Part shown: in pieces, positions 5,906-13,454 of the stretch
Numbering within the stretch: position 1 is the first letter of the stretch
How the letters are laid out: the number at the start of each line of letters is the position of its first letter
NCBI GenBank assembly: GCA_934394435.1
Contig: CAKRRN010000033.1
Location: forward strand, 1-25,568
Direction: 5' to 3'
Length of the DNA stretch: 25,568 nt
Source: an uncultured Bacteroidaceae bacterium
GTDB lineage: Bacteria > Bacteroidota > Bacteroidia > Bacteroidales > Bacteroidaceae
Notes under the pieces: model-generated
What the model was told of the DNA's origin: nothing
Seen by the model: only the letters and a program-made list of their open reading frames with translations
Databases searched by the model: none
Program-made: the position numbers and the translations under genes

Positions 5906-8794
5906 ATGGCAAACACATTTCTCTCTGCGGTGGCAAACGATCTGATAGCACGCTTCGGAAGCAAGTTGCAAGATGTGACTGTGGTATTCCCAGGCAAGCG
6001 TGCGAGTCTGTTTCTCAACCAAGAACTAGCTCAGACGGGACACACGCCCTTGTGGGCTCCCGAATACTCCTCGATGAGCAGTCTCTTCCAGGCACTCTCA
6101 CCGCTGCGTATGGCAGACCGGATAGAGACCCTCTGCACGCTGTTGAGCCTGATGCGCGAATGCATCCCCGAGGAAGAGGAACGCACGATGGACCAGCTGT
6201 GGGGATGGGGAGAGGTGATACTCTCTGACTTTGACGACATAGACAAGCACATGGCAAACGCAAAGCTGGTGTTTGCCAACGTTTATGACCAACACAGCCT
6301 GGAGAGTCTGGACTATCTGACCCCCGAACAGGAAGAGGCTCTGCAGCACTTCTTCAGCAACTTCTCCATAGAGGGTAATACAGCCATCAAAGAGAAATTC
6401 CTGCACGTATGGAGCCACATGTATGAGCTCTACACCAGGCTGAAAGAGGAACTCGCTAAGAGGGGAGTCTTATACGAAGGGGCTCTCCTCAAAGAGGTGG
6501 TAGAAAGCATACGCAGCAAACAGCAGACAGACGCCCTGGATGAGTATTTGAGCAGACGCAGAGCCATCGTGTTTGCTGGATTCAACGTGCTAAATGACGT
6601 GGAGCGCGCACTCATGCTCGAAGTGCAGCGCCGTGGCAAGGCTGTCTTCTATTGGGATTATGACCAGGCGTATGTGGATGATCGCCACAGCGAGGCTGGC
6701 ATCTTCATGAAAGAGAACTTGCGCGACTTTCCGTGCGCTCTTGACCGAGAGCACTACGACCATCTGAGACACCTGCGCGACGTGACGTTCATCTCGTGTA
6801 CCACCGACAATGCTGCTGCCCGATACGCAAGGAAATGGGTGAGAGGCGCACAAGACAAGACTGCCAACCGAAACGCCATGGTGCTGTGCAACGAGTCGCT
6901 GCTGCATCCCGTACTCCACGCTCTGCCCCAAGACGTAGGCGACGTGAACGTGACCATGGGATTCCCTCTGGCAGACACCCCCATATACGGGTTACTCATG
7001 GCGCTTGCCAGTCTGCAGACAGAGGGTTACGACCGTCAGAAAGGCTCCTTCTCTTATCCCTTCCTGCAGGCTGTACGTCGCCACCCCTACACCTGTCTGC
7101 TGGGCGAGGAGAACAGTTGGGCTGGCAGTTGGCAGGGAGCAGACTCGCCCACCCTGCTCACATGGATGGACGAGATGCTTCAGCGCATAGGCAAGCATTT
7201 CTCTGGCATCAAGGAGCCCGATGCCTACGACATGCTCTACATGGAAGCCATCTTCCAGACACATTGCACCCTGATGAAATTCCTGCGACTAACACAGTCT
7301 GAGACGGCTCCGCTCGACGTGCTGCCCGGGACGATGCGCCGACTGCTCCACAGCGTGTTGCTCGCCACCAACATCCCTTTTCATGGAGAACCAGCCAAGG
7401 GGTTACAGATCATGGGAGTGCTGGAGACCCGATGTCTGGACTTCAGCCACCTGCTGATGCTCTCTGTGGAGGAAGGGATGCTGCCGCGTAACACCCAAGA
7501 TGAGACCATGATACCAGCGGACATACGCGAGGCTTTCGGGCTCACCACCCCACGCCACAGAAATGCAGTCTACGCCTATTATTTCTACCGGCTCATACAG
7601 CGCACCGAGCATCTGACCTGTGTGTACAACGAGAACTGTACGGGCAACACTCGCCATGAGATGTCGCGATTCCTGCGCCAGTTGCTTGCCGAGACAGACA
7701 TCCCCATACGCACTCTCTGGCTGCGCAACGTGCCCGACGTGGACGCACAGCCTACCATGCGCATTGAGAAGACTCCCGAAATCATGCACCGACTGCTAAA
7801 CAAATATGACCATCTGACACCGGGAAGTCTGAAGGTGAAGCTCAGTCCGTCAGCCATCAACATCTATATAGACTGCCCCATGAAGTTTTATTTTCAGCAC
7901 GTGGCAGAACTGCAACCCGAACGCAATCTGGAAGAAGGGCTGCAACCAGCAGATATGGGTAACATCTTCCACGATACAGCACAGGTGCTCTATGAACTTG
8001 CCATCAAACACACGGGGAGCCGTACCCTGACGGCACACATCCTGAGCGAGATACTCCAGCAAGCAGAAAGTCGCGTGGAGCCCATACTGGACTTGGCTTT
8101 TGACGTACACGTGTTTAACCCACGTCAAGACAAGCGCGACACAGACCGCTACATTTGGCAGATGCTGGAGCAGGGCAAGCAGCCGCGAAACGAATATACA
8201 GGTGAACTGATTATTTACCGCAACGTGCTGCTGCAATACCTGAAAAACCTATTGCGCTACGATATTGCTCATGCTCCCGTAAGGATTATCGGTACGGAAG
8301 TGAATCGCTTTGTCACCCTACGCATACAAACAGAAGACCTCAAAAAAGAAATCGAGATAGAGACGGGCGGAAGAATAGACCGACTGGACGAGGTGGAAGG
8401 CTGTGTGAGAGTGGTTGACTACAAAACGGGAAACCATGTGCCAGACGTGCGATGCATGGAGCAACTGACAGGATGGTTTCCCACCCACGAAGGTTATTAC
8501 CTGCAGACCTTTCTCTATGCCTACGCCCAAATGCGTGAGTCTGCACCCGGAACCAACGTGAAGCCCATCCTACTCTACCCGAGCAAGGCAGGAGCTAAAG
8601 ACTACGACCCAACGCTACACATCGGGCGCGAGGCTGTAGACAACTTCCCCACCCTGTTTGCACAGCAGTTTGCAGAAGCGCTCAAAAGTCGCATAAGCGA
8701 GATATTCGATCCGAAGGTCCCATTTACCCAATGCCCAGACTGGCGTGCCTGTGACCGCTGTGACTTCCGCTTGCTCTGTTTGAATCACTCGTGA
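5906..8794 (+). CDS. addB: AddB-type exonuclease subunit with Fe-S nuclease domain
   Basis: Partner of AddA in the double-strand-break processing complex. The N-terminus (VTVVFPGKRASLFLNQEL) is helicase-like but, as usual in this Bacteroidetes form, no clear Walker A is visible. The C-terminal nuclease contains SPSAINIYIDCPMKFYF, GGRIDRLDE and VVDYKTGN (D838, K840), followed by a QTFLYAYA helix. The four cysteines of the AddB [4Fe-4S] staple are present: C657 in the IDCP motif and C949, C952 and C958, spaced CxxCxxxxxC exactly as in characterised AddB. The cluster is structural and tethers the nuclease domain. Length is 962 aa. The ATG at 5906 follows addA by 56 bp, so they are probably cotranscribed. 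The gene ends against the convergent flippase gene with a shared hairpin between them. Confidence 0.9.
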   Translation: MANTFLSAVANDLIARFGSKLQDVTVVFPGKRASLFLNQELAQTGHTPLWAPEYSSMSSLFQALSPLRMADRIETLCTLLSLMRECIPEEEERTMDQLWGWGEVILSDFDDIDKHMANAKLVFANVYDQHSLESLDYLTPEQEEALQHFFSNFSIEGNTAIKEKFLHVWSHMYELYTRLKEELAKRGVLYEGALLKEVVESIRSKQQTDALDEYLSRRRAIVFAGFNVLNDVERALMLEVQRRGKAVFYWDYDQAYVDDRHSEAGIFMKENLRDFPCALDREHYDHLRHLRDVTFISCTTDNAAARYARKWVRGAQDKTANRNAMVLCNESLLHPVLHALPQDVGDVNVTMGFPLADTPIYGLLMALASLQTEGYDRQKGSFSYPFLQAVRRHPYTCLLGEENSWAGSWQGADSPTLLTWMDEMLQRIGKHFSGIKEPDAYDMLYMEAIFQTHCTLMKFLRLTQSETAPLDVLPGTMRRLLHSVLLATNIPFHGEPAKGLQIMGVLETRCLDFSHLLMLSVEEGMLPRNTQDETMIPADIREAFGLTTPRHRNAVYAYYFYRLIQRTEHLTCVYNENCTGNTRHEMSRFLRQLLAETDIPIRTLWLRNVPDVDAQPTMRIEKTPEIMHRLLNKYDHLTPGSLKVKLSPSAINIYIDCPMKFYFQHVAELQPERNLEEGLQPADMGNIFHDTAQVLYELAIKHTGSRTLTAHILSEILQQAESRVEPILDLAFDVHVFNPRQDKRDTDRYIWQMLEQGKQPRNEYTGELIIYRNVLLQYLKNLLRYDIAHAPVRIIGTEVNRFVTLRIQTEDLKKEIEIETGGRIDRLDEVEGCVRVVDYKTGNHVPDVRCMEQLTGWFPTHEGYYLQTFLYAYAQMRESAPGTNVKPILLYPSKAGAKDYDPTLHIGREAVDNFPTLFAQQFAEALKSRISEIFDPKVPFTQCPDWRACDRCDFRLLCLNHS

Positions 8795-8828
8795 GTCTCT
8801 CTCTCTTGGATTGAGCACACGCCCCAAA

Positions 8829-8847
8829 GGGGGAGCTTTTAGCCCTC
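8829..8847. terminator. Putative bidirectional terminator between addB and the flippase gene
   Basis: The stem GGGG (30-33) with a bulged A then GCT (8835-8837) pairs with AGC (8841-8843) and CCTC (8844-8847) around a TTT loop. A competing short stem, CCCC-AAA-GGGG, overlaps it at 8822-8832. It sits between two convergent stop codons (8794 and 8850), as expected for a shared terminator. The stems are short and no strong U-tract follows. Confidence 0.4.
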
Positions 8848-8849
8848 TG

Positions 8850-10412
8850 TCATTTTCGGCAAAAACGGTTTGTCAAACGGTGGAAGAAATCTGACCTGCG
8901 CGAAAGCAGACGTAGACTGTGGGCAAATGAGCAGACAAAGAGTATGCTGCAAATCAAGTAGCGCAAGACGATGTCTGTCTGCAAACAAGCGTAGACAGCT
9001 CCTGTGAGGCAAAGTGCCTGTACTAGACACAGGCGCCAAGTGCTTCGGCGTACTCGGCATCCGTATCGCTTCCCGTAGATCAGCAACGATGCGAGCAAGT
9101 CGTACAGCGCGCCTAGAGACAAGGAAATACCTGCTCCCAAAAGTCCCCACGCAGAATAAAGCCACCAAAAGAGCAAACCCATGAGTACATTGCTCAGCAC
9201 CTCCATCACGAGGAAAAGCATGGAGTCTCCCTTGGCTAACGAAGAATAGGAAATGGGAAGCATGATGCCACGCAGAAAAGTGTAGAAGGCGGCACACACC
9301 ATCATGTCTGAAGCCACCAGAAACTCCTGCGTGAAAAGCAACTGAATAATCCAGGGCATCAGCATCACAAAGGGGATAAGAAACGGAGTGACAAGCAGTA
9401 TGCACACCTCTATCTGCTTGTTGATGGTCTCATTGAACCGTACCGTGTCTGCGTTGACAGACGAAAGGCGTGGGTAATAGTCAGCCTCGAGTGCCACAAA
9501 CGCCATTCCCGCATAGCCTACCATTATGGCGTACGCCACACGATAATAGCCCACATCTGCCAGGGTGCCATTCATCTTTATCAGAGCTGGAATGGCCATG
9601 CCTAATGCGGCTCCCGACAATCCGGCAAGCACGTAAGGAATGCCTTTGGTCACCATGGGCAGACCCTCGCGAAGGATACTCAAATGGAAGGGGCGTACAC
9701 GATAGGGAACCAGGCGAAGCGAGAACCAGAAGTGTACCACCACGGATGCCAGACCACTACAGATGAGTCCGATCACCACACCCCGTATGCCCATCACGTA
9801 ATAAAAAGGTACGGTAAGCAGGAGCGTAGAGAGAGCCAGTATGGACTCTACTACAGCCACCTGACGCACCTGGCGAAGCCCCTTGAGCACAGCGCACTCA
9901 CCCTCCGCAATCAGAAAACTGACCACCACGGGAATCATGGTCATTACCTGTGGCCAATGAGAGAATTCGTGGTCGAAGAGAATGTAACTGACCAAGGGCG
10001 AAAGCAGAGTGCACAGCACGATGGAAAGGAATGCGGTCAGCAGTACCCACGTGCGCACAACCAGCACGAAATGATGAATTTGCTCGGTGGTTCCTTCCTC
10101 AAACAGTTCGCTACTCCTCCGGGTTGCATTTAGAGGCACTCCGAGGTTACTGCCACTCACGACAAACTCGCAAATGGAATTGTATACAGAGATGAGTCCG
10201 ACACCTGCAGCCCCAAGGAACAGGGCTGTAAGCTTGTTGCGGACCACAGACGCCAGCATCTTCAGCACCTGTACGCCTCCAAACACGCCCGTGTATTTCA
10301 GAATATGGTCGTAGGATGTGTCGCGGCTCTCTGAGGTACGTATTGCATCCGTATGGTCAGTAGAAGGACAGGAGCATGCTCCGTCTGAATGATGATGTTG
10401 TATGGTAGCCAA
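8850..10412 (-). CDS. Oligosaccharide flippase family (Wzx-like) membrane protein
   Basis: A 520-aa polytopic inner-membrane protein, predicted to flip lipid-linked oligosaccharide across the membrane. After a polar 36-residue N-terminus come ILKYTGVFGGVQVLKMLASVVRNKLTALFLGAAGVGLI and many hydrophobic helices to the end, matching the polysaccharide-biosynthesis/Wzx branch of the MOP superfamily. The start is uncertain: no in-frame ATG occurs before about residue 50, and an in-frame TAA lies just upstream of the TTG at 10412. A good promoter at 10445-10475 predicts a transcript starting some 25-30 nt before that TTG, which supports it. It stands apart from any glycosyltransferase cluster in this window, with HAD and Gfo/Idh/MocA genes upstream. 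Substrate cannot be deduced. Confidence 0.85.
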   Translation of the reverse strand: MATIQHHHSDGACSCPSTDHTDAIRTSESRDTSYDHILKYTGVFGGVQVLKMLASVVRNKLTALFLGAAGVGLISVYNSICEFVVSGSNLGVPLNATRRSSELFEEGTTEQIHHFVLVVRTWVLLTAFLSIVLCTLLSPLVSYILFDHEFSHWPQVMTMIPVVVSFLIAEGECAVLKGLRQVRQVAVVESILALSTLLLTVPFYYVMGIRGVVIGLICSGLASVVVHFWFSLRLVPYRVRPFHLSILREGLPMVTKGIPYVLAGLSGAALGMAIPALIKMNGTLADVGYYRVAYAIMVGYAGMAFVALEADYYPRLSSVNADTVRFNETINKQIEVCILLVTPFLIPFVMLMPWIIQLLFTQEFLVASDMMVCAAFYTFLRGIMLPISYSSLAKGDSMLFLVMEVLSNVLMGLLFWWLYSAWGLLGAGISLSLGALYDLLASLLIYGKRYGCRVRRSTWRLCLVQALCLTGAVYACLQTDIVLRYLICSILFVCSFAHSLRLLSRRSDFFHRLTNRFCRK

Positions 10413-10444
10413 GAATTATTATGCTTTTTGTATGTTTTGGACTG

Positions 10445-10475
10445 CAAATTTATGACAAAGTATTGGTCTGTGCAA
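10445..10475 (-). promoter_or_regulatory. Bacteroidetes-type promoter for the flippase gene
   Basis: On the minus strand a TTG (10473-10475) is followed after exactly 20 bp by TAAATTTG (10445-10452), matching TTG-N20-TAnnTTTG. This indicates that the flippase gene can be transcribed independently of the HAD gene upstream and helps justify its TTG start codon. Confidence 0.55.
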
Positions 10476-10482
10476 GGGGAGA

Positions 10483-10508
10483 ACGCTCGCTGAGGGGGGA
10501 GGGAGCGT
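10483..10508 (-). terminator. Inverted repeat just downstream of the HAD hydrolase gene
   Basis: ACGCTC (10483-10488) and GAGCGT (10503-10508) are perfect inverted arms around a purine/pyrimidine-biased 14-base loop, starting 8 bp after the HAD stop codon. It could end or attenuate the HAD transcript before the flippase promoter. There is no U-tract. Confidence 0.3.
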
Positions 10509-10515
10509 AGTCTCG

Positions 10516-11223
10516 TCAGAGCAGTTCTCTTATTTCTGCCAATGTACTTACGGTATGGTCTGCCCACGGGCACAACGTCTCCTCAGCCTTCTGACGGTTG
10601 AGATAAATGGTGCGCAGGCCAGCATTATGAGCTCCCTGGATGTCCGTCTCAGGGTTGTCTCCTATCATGACCGTGTGCTCTGGGTCTGCTCCTGTAACGG
10701 AGAAGGCGTAGCTGAAGAAGAGAGGGCTGGGCTTGTTGACACCCGCATCCTCGCTCAGTATGATGTGGTCGAAATAGTCGAACAACCTGCTTGAGCGCAA
10801 CTTGCTGTATTGCACCTCATGGAAACCGTTGCTGCAGATGCTCATCTGATAGTGACGCCCTTTCAGATAGTCCATCAGCTCGTGTGCTCCCTCTACTACT
10901 CCTGGCTTTATGGCGCAGCGAGAGAGAAAGTAGTCACTCACCTCGGCACAGAAATCTGAGGTAGGCTGCAACCCCTGGCCAAGAGAGAGAGGTCTGCGGA
11001 AACGCTCCTCCATCAGGTAAGGGCGTGTAATCTGTCCGTGAGCGTACTGCTTCCACAGTTCTACGTTGGTGCTCCAGTAGGGAGTGATGAAAGAGTCTGC
11101 ATCTGGAAAGTAGCGATTGAGCTGGAAATGCTCGAAAACCTCGTGTAGAGAGAGCATTGCATTTCCGTAAGTATCGTATAGTGTGTCGTCGAAATCTATA
11201 AATAGATGAGTAACTTGCTCCAT
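10516..11223 (-). CDS. HAD-superfamily hydrolase, YjjG-like
   Basis: A cytosolic phosphatase of the haloacid dehalogenase superfamily. Motif I is IDFDDTLYD near the N-terminus (nucleophile D10 and acid/base D12), motif II is SICSNGF, motif III is the Lys in NKPSPLFF, and motif IV is MIGDNPETDIQGAHNAGL. The helical cap between motifs I and II and the overall length (235 aa) fit the YjjG-type house-cleaning nucleotidases, which remove the phosphate from non-canonical pyrimidine nucleotides; substrate is inferred from family resemblance only. An ATG at 11241 would add six charged residues (MEEEKN); the GGAGG it encodes may instead serve the ATG at 11223, which fits the family N-terminus better. 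It lies between the Gfo/Idh/MocA gene (75 bp upstream of the longer start) and the flippase gene. Confidence 0.83.
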   Translation of the reverse strand: MEQVTHLFIDFDDTLYDTYGNAMLSLHEVFEHFQLNRYFPDADSFITPYWSTNVELWKQYAHGQITRPYLMEERFRRPLSLGQGLQPTSDFCAEVSDYFLSRCAIKPGVVEGAHELMDYLKGRHYQMSICSNGFHEVQYSKLRSSRLFDYFDHIILSEDAGVNKPSPLFFSYAFSVTGADPEHTVMIGDNPETDIQGAHNAGLRTIYLNRQKAEETLCPWADHTVSTLAEIRELL

Positions 11224-11245
11224 ATTTTTTTCTTCCTCCATTGTA

Positions 11246-11319
11246 TTATGAAATGCTGGTTAGGCGTTTTCTCCTAACAACCCGTATTCTTTTTTCAATT
11301 ATTTATGAAATGCTGGTTA
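11246..11319. repeat. Pair of 17-bp direct repeats with a small hairpin between them
   Basis: The sequence TTATGAAATGCTGGTTA occurs at 11246-11262 and again at 11303-11319, 57 bp apart. The second copy contains the stop codon of the Gfo/Idh/MocA gene. Directly beside the first copy, GTTAGG (11259-11264) and CCTAAC (11273-11278) form a perfect 6-bp stem. The arrangement suggests a local duplication of a gene end, or paired regulatory sites before the HAD gene. Confidence 0.5.
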
Positions 11320-12321
11320 AATCTTTCCCAAAATACGGTCCATGACCCAGTTTACGCTGGTTGCGCTGACAGAGTCTGCGGTGCACGTACCCTGCTGCTG
11401 CAGATGGCGTACCACTTGTTCGATAAGGGGCATCTGTACGTGCGGTGGGTTCTCTATCAGTATTTCCTGTCTGCCTTGTGCATTATGCAAGACGATGGGG
11501 TCGTAGGTAAAGACAGAGAAGCAGAGTTGTCCCTGGTCGCCAATCAGCTCTATTCTATCCTGTCTTGCGCTTTCGTGACTAACGAAGCACCAGGAGCCGC
11601 TCCCAGGCAATCCGTCGTGGAACTGGAAGCATGCGCTCACGGAGTCTTCCGTCTCATAGAGTCCTTCCCTGTTTGTACGGTACCCCTTGGCCTGTACGAT
11701 GGGACCGAATATTTCCTGAAGCAAGTCTATTTGATGCGGAGCCAAGTCGTAAAAGTAGCCTCCACCAGCAATGTCGCGCTGTACTCGCCATGGTAGGTTG
11801 GTGCTGTTGTAGTCAAGATCGCGTGGTGGCACGGCAAAGCGTATCTGCACATTGATGACCCTTCCGATGGCTCCCTGCTGTACCAGTTGTTTTACCTTCA
11901 TGAAATACGGTAGGCAACGGCGGTAATCTGCCACGAAGCAGGGCACATGGGTCTGCTCACTCACCCTGTTTACGCGTTGACAGTCGAGATAACTGCTTGC
12001 CAGGGGTTTCTCCACGTATACTGGTTTGCCAGCCTTCATGCTCATGATGGCGTATGTGGCATGCGAAGAGGGCGGTGTGGCTATGTATACAGCATTTACT
12101 TCGGGGTCGTCGATGAGCTGCTGAGCATCTGTGTACCATCGCTCTATATTGTGGCGCTGTGCATAAGAATGAGCTTTTTCCTTGCTTCGGCTCATGACTG
12201 CCCATATTTTAGAACCTGGCACCATGGCAAAGGCTGGACCGCTTTTCTTTTCCGTCACCTCTCCACATCCGATGAAGCCCCATCTGATCTCGCGCGAATA
12301 ATTCATTATGTGATTCTGCAT
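11317..12321 (-). CDS. Gfo/Idh/MocA-family oxidoreductase
   Basis: A 334-aa predicted NAD(P)-dependent sugar or cyclitol oxidoreductase. The Rossmann strand-turn WGFIGCGEVTEKKSGPAF is at about 14-31, ATPPSSHATYA follows near 81-91, and the family EKP motif is at 104-106 in YVEKPLASS, where the lysine takes part in catalysis. The C-terminal alpha/beta domain contains GGGYFYDLAPHQIDLLQEIFG, where the His is the usual catalytic/substrate residue. The KSGPAF signature after the Rossmann turn is typical of a Bacteroidetes subgroup whose substrate is not known to me. Starts at 12321 and 12306 (MNYSREIRWG) are both possible. It is first in the minus-strand order with the HAD hydrolase; a candidate -7 box lies at 12410-12417. 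Confidence 0.87.
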   Translation of the reverse strand: MQNHIMNYSREIRWGFIGCGEVTEKKSGPAFAMVPGSKIWAVMSRSKEKAHSYAQRHNIERWYTDAQQLIDDPEVNAVYIATPPSSHATYAIMSMKAGKPVYVEKPLASSYLDCQRVNRVSEQTHVPCFVADYRRCLPYFMKVKQLVQQGAIGRVINVQIRFAVPPRDLDYNSTNLPWRVQRDIAGGGYFYDLAPHQIDLLQEIFGPIVQAKGYRTNREGLYETEDSVSACFQFHDGLPGSGSWCFVSHESARQDRIELIGDQGQLCFSVFTYDPIVLHNAQGRQEILIENPPHVQMPLIEQVVRHLQQQGTCTADSVSATSVNWVMDRILGKI

Positions 12322-12409
12322 ATGTATCTATAATTATTTTCCTTTTTTATTGTGACCGTTTAGCCAAAATAAATCCTTGTCTCTTGCTTTATGCACTGGA
12401 GTAAAGTCA

Positions 12410-12417
12410 CAAAGTTA
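12410..12417 (-). promoter_or_regulatory. Possible -7 box for the Gfo/Idh/MocA gene
   Basis: The minus strand reads TAACTTTG, matching TAnnTTTG. No TTG was found at the usual 19-21 bp upstream. It would give a leader of about 80 nt. The A+T-rich region 12322-12550 holds this and the divergent box at 12494-12501 and no gene. Confidence 0.35.
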
Positions 12418-12493
12418 AGCCTTTGTTTTGAGAAAAAAGAAGTGTTCGAAAGAAAACAAGGATTTTTGCACGTCTTCAGACAAAGAAAAGCTG

Positions 12494-12501
12494 TAACTTT
12501 G
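12494..12501 (+). promoter_or_regulatory. Possible -7 box for the membrane protein gene
   Basis: The plus strand reads TAACTTTG, identical to the divergent box at 12410-12417. The nearest upstream TTG (12466-12468) is 25 bp away, longer than the usual spacing. The ATG at 12551 would follow a leader of about 42 nt. Confidence 0.4.
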
Positions 12502-12550
12502 TTTTCTTAAAAGAGAAGAAAGGGTAAATTAAAATAAAAAGAAAACATAT

Positions 12551-13327
12551 ATGGAAACAAATGCGGAAAACAAAATAGAGGTGATAGAGCCACGCTCTTA
12601 TGCGCGCTGTATAAAACTTGGACTTACCATGACGCGTGACCATCTGTGGGTAGTTTTGCATCATACGTGGCCCAGCGTAATCTTATGTGTGATATTTCCC
12701 TTACTTGGCTTTTTCCTCTTTGCGGGCGGACTAGATAGACTCTGCCAGGAATGGAAGGCTCTGGGTTACGTTCCCACACGAAAGGTGAAGGATGGGTGGA
12801 AAGAGGATTTGCGACTTGCCCTGTTAGCCTTTTGCCGACAGTTGGTGGTGGCTCTCGCAAGTGTTATTATCTCGTTGGCATGGTTGGTCTCTTATCGTCT
12901 CCTGCCTCACGGCATGTGGGTGTCATTGATAGTAGCGCTGGTGCTGGTTTTGGCATTGCTTCCCATTGTGTCTGTTTTAGAAGAAATGTCGTGTTACTGT
13001 TCTACATGGAAATCTTGTCTAAGTACATTCGGCATGGGATACAAGCATTATGGAAGTCTTTTTTCCTTCCAATTTCTGCTGTTAATACTTACGCTATTGC
13101 TCGTGCTTCCCGGAGCAGCTCCATTCTCCATCACCACTCTTGTGTCGATGAAGGCTTATTTTGCTCACTTGATGGGCGAATCTGTTTCGATGCCTCCCGA
13201 ATGGCCCATAGAGGTGACCGTGGCTTACGTGGCGTTTATTCTCTCCACACTGGGTGTGTTGACCATGAGGTCTTTCTGCCACATGCTCTTTTGGGGAGCT
13301 CTGCAAACGAGAGATAAGAAGGATTAG
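12551..13327 (+). CDS. Integral membrane protein of unknown function
   Basis: A 258-aa protein that I do not recognise by family. It has a charged N-terminus (METNAENKIEVIEPRSYAR) and five likely transmembrane segments at about 41-60, 96-115, 121-143, 169-190 and 221-240. A polar, basic stretch (about 70-88, TRKVKDGWKED) separates the first two. Several cysteines cluster around 148-156 (SCYCSTWKSC). No signal peptide or catalytic motif is evident. It is transcribed divergently from the Gfo/Idh/MocA gene and lies 127 bp upstream of the M3 peptidase lipoprotein gene, on the same strand. Composition suggests a hypothetical inner-membrane protein of the kind common in Bacteroidales; no function is proposed. 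Confidence 0.75.
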   Translation: METNAENKIEVIEPRSYARCIKLGLTMTRDHLWVVLHHTWPSVILCVIFPLLGFFLFAGGLDRLCQEWKALGYVPTRKVKDGWKEDLRLALLAFCRQLVVALASVIISLAWLVSYRLLPHGMWVSLIVALVLVLALLPIVSVLEEMSCYCSTWKSCLSTFGMGYKHYGSLFSFQFLLLILTLLLVLPGAAPFSITTLVSMKAYFAHLMGESVSMPPEWPIEVTVAYVAFILSTLGVLTMRSFCHMLFWGALQTRDKKD

Positions 13328-13376
13328 AGTCTCGCTGAATACGGGTATAAGACATTCGTACAGAATAACCTGACGA

Positions 13377-13427
13377 AGAAAGCCTAATGTTTTTGCTCAA
13401 GTATCCTTCCACAATCAGAAAGCCTAA
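13377..13427. repeat. Two copies of an 11-bp direct repeat before the M3 peptidase gene
   Basis: AGAAAGCCTAA occurs at 13377-13387 and 13417-13427, 40 bp apart (close to four helical turns), within the 127-bp spacer upstream of the peptidase gene. No clear TAnnTTTG box is visible in the spacer, so these could be activator half-sites or chance. Confidence 0.35.
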
Positions 13428-13454
13428 ACTTTCACAATACCTATATACTACACA

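Noticed and set aside
2922..8827. Long minus-strand frames opposite addA and addB
   Set aside because: They are shadows caused by high G+C content and codon bias of the helicase-nuclease genes; none shows a domain or a plausible start.
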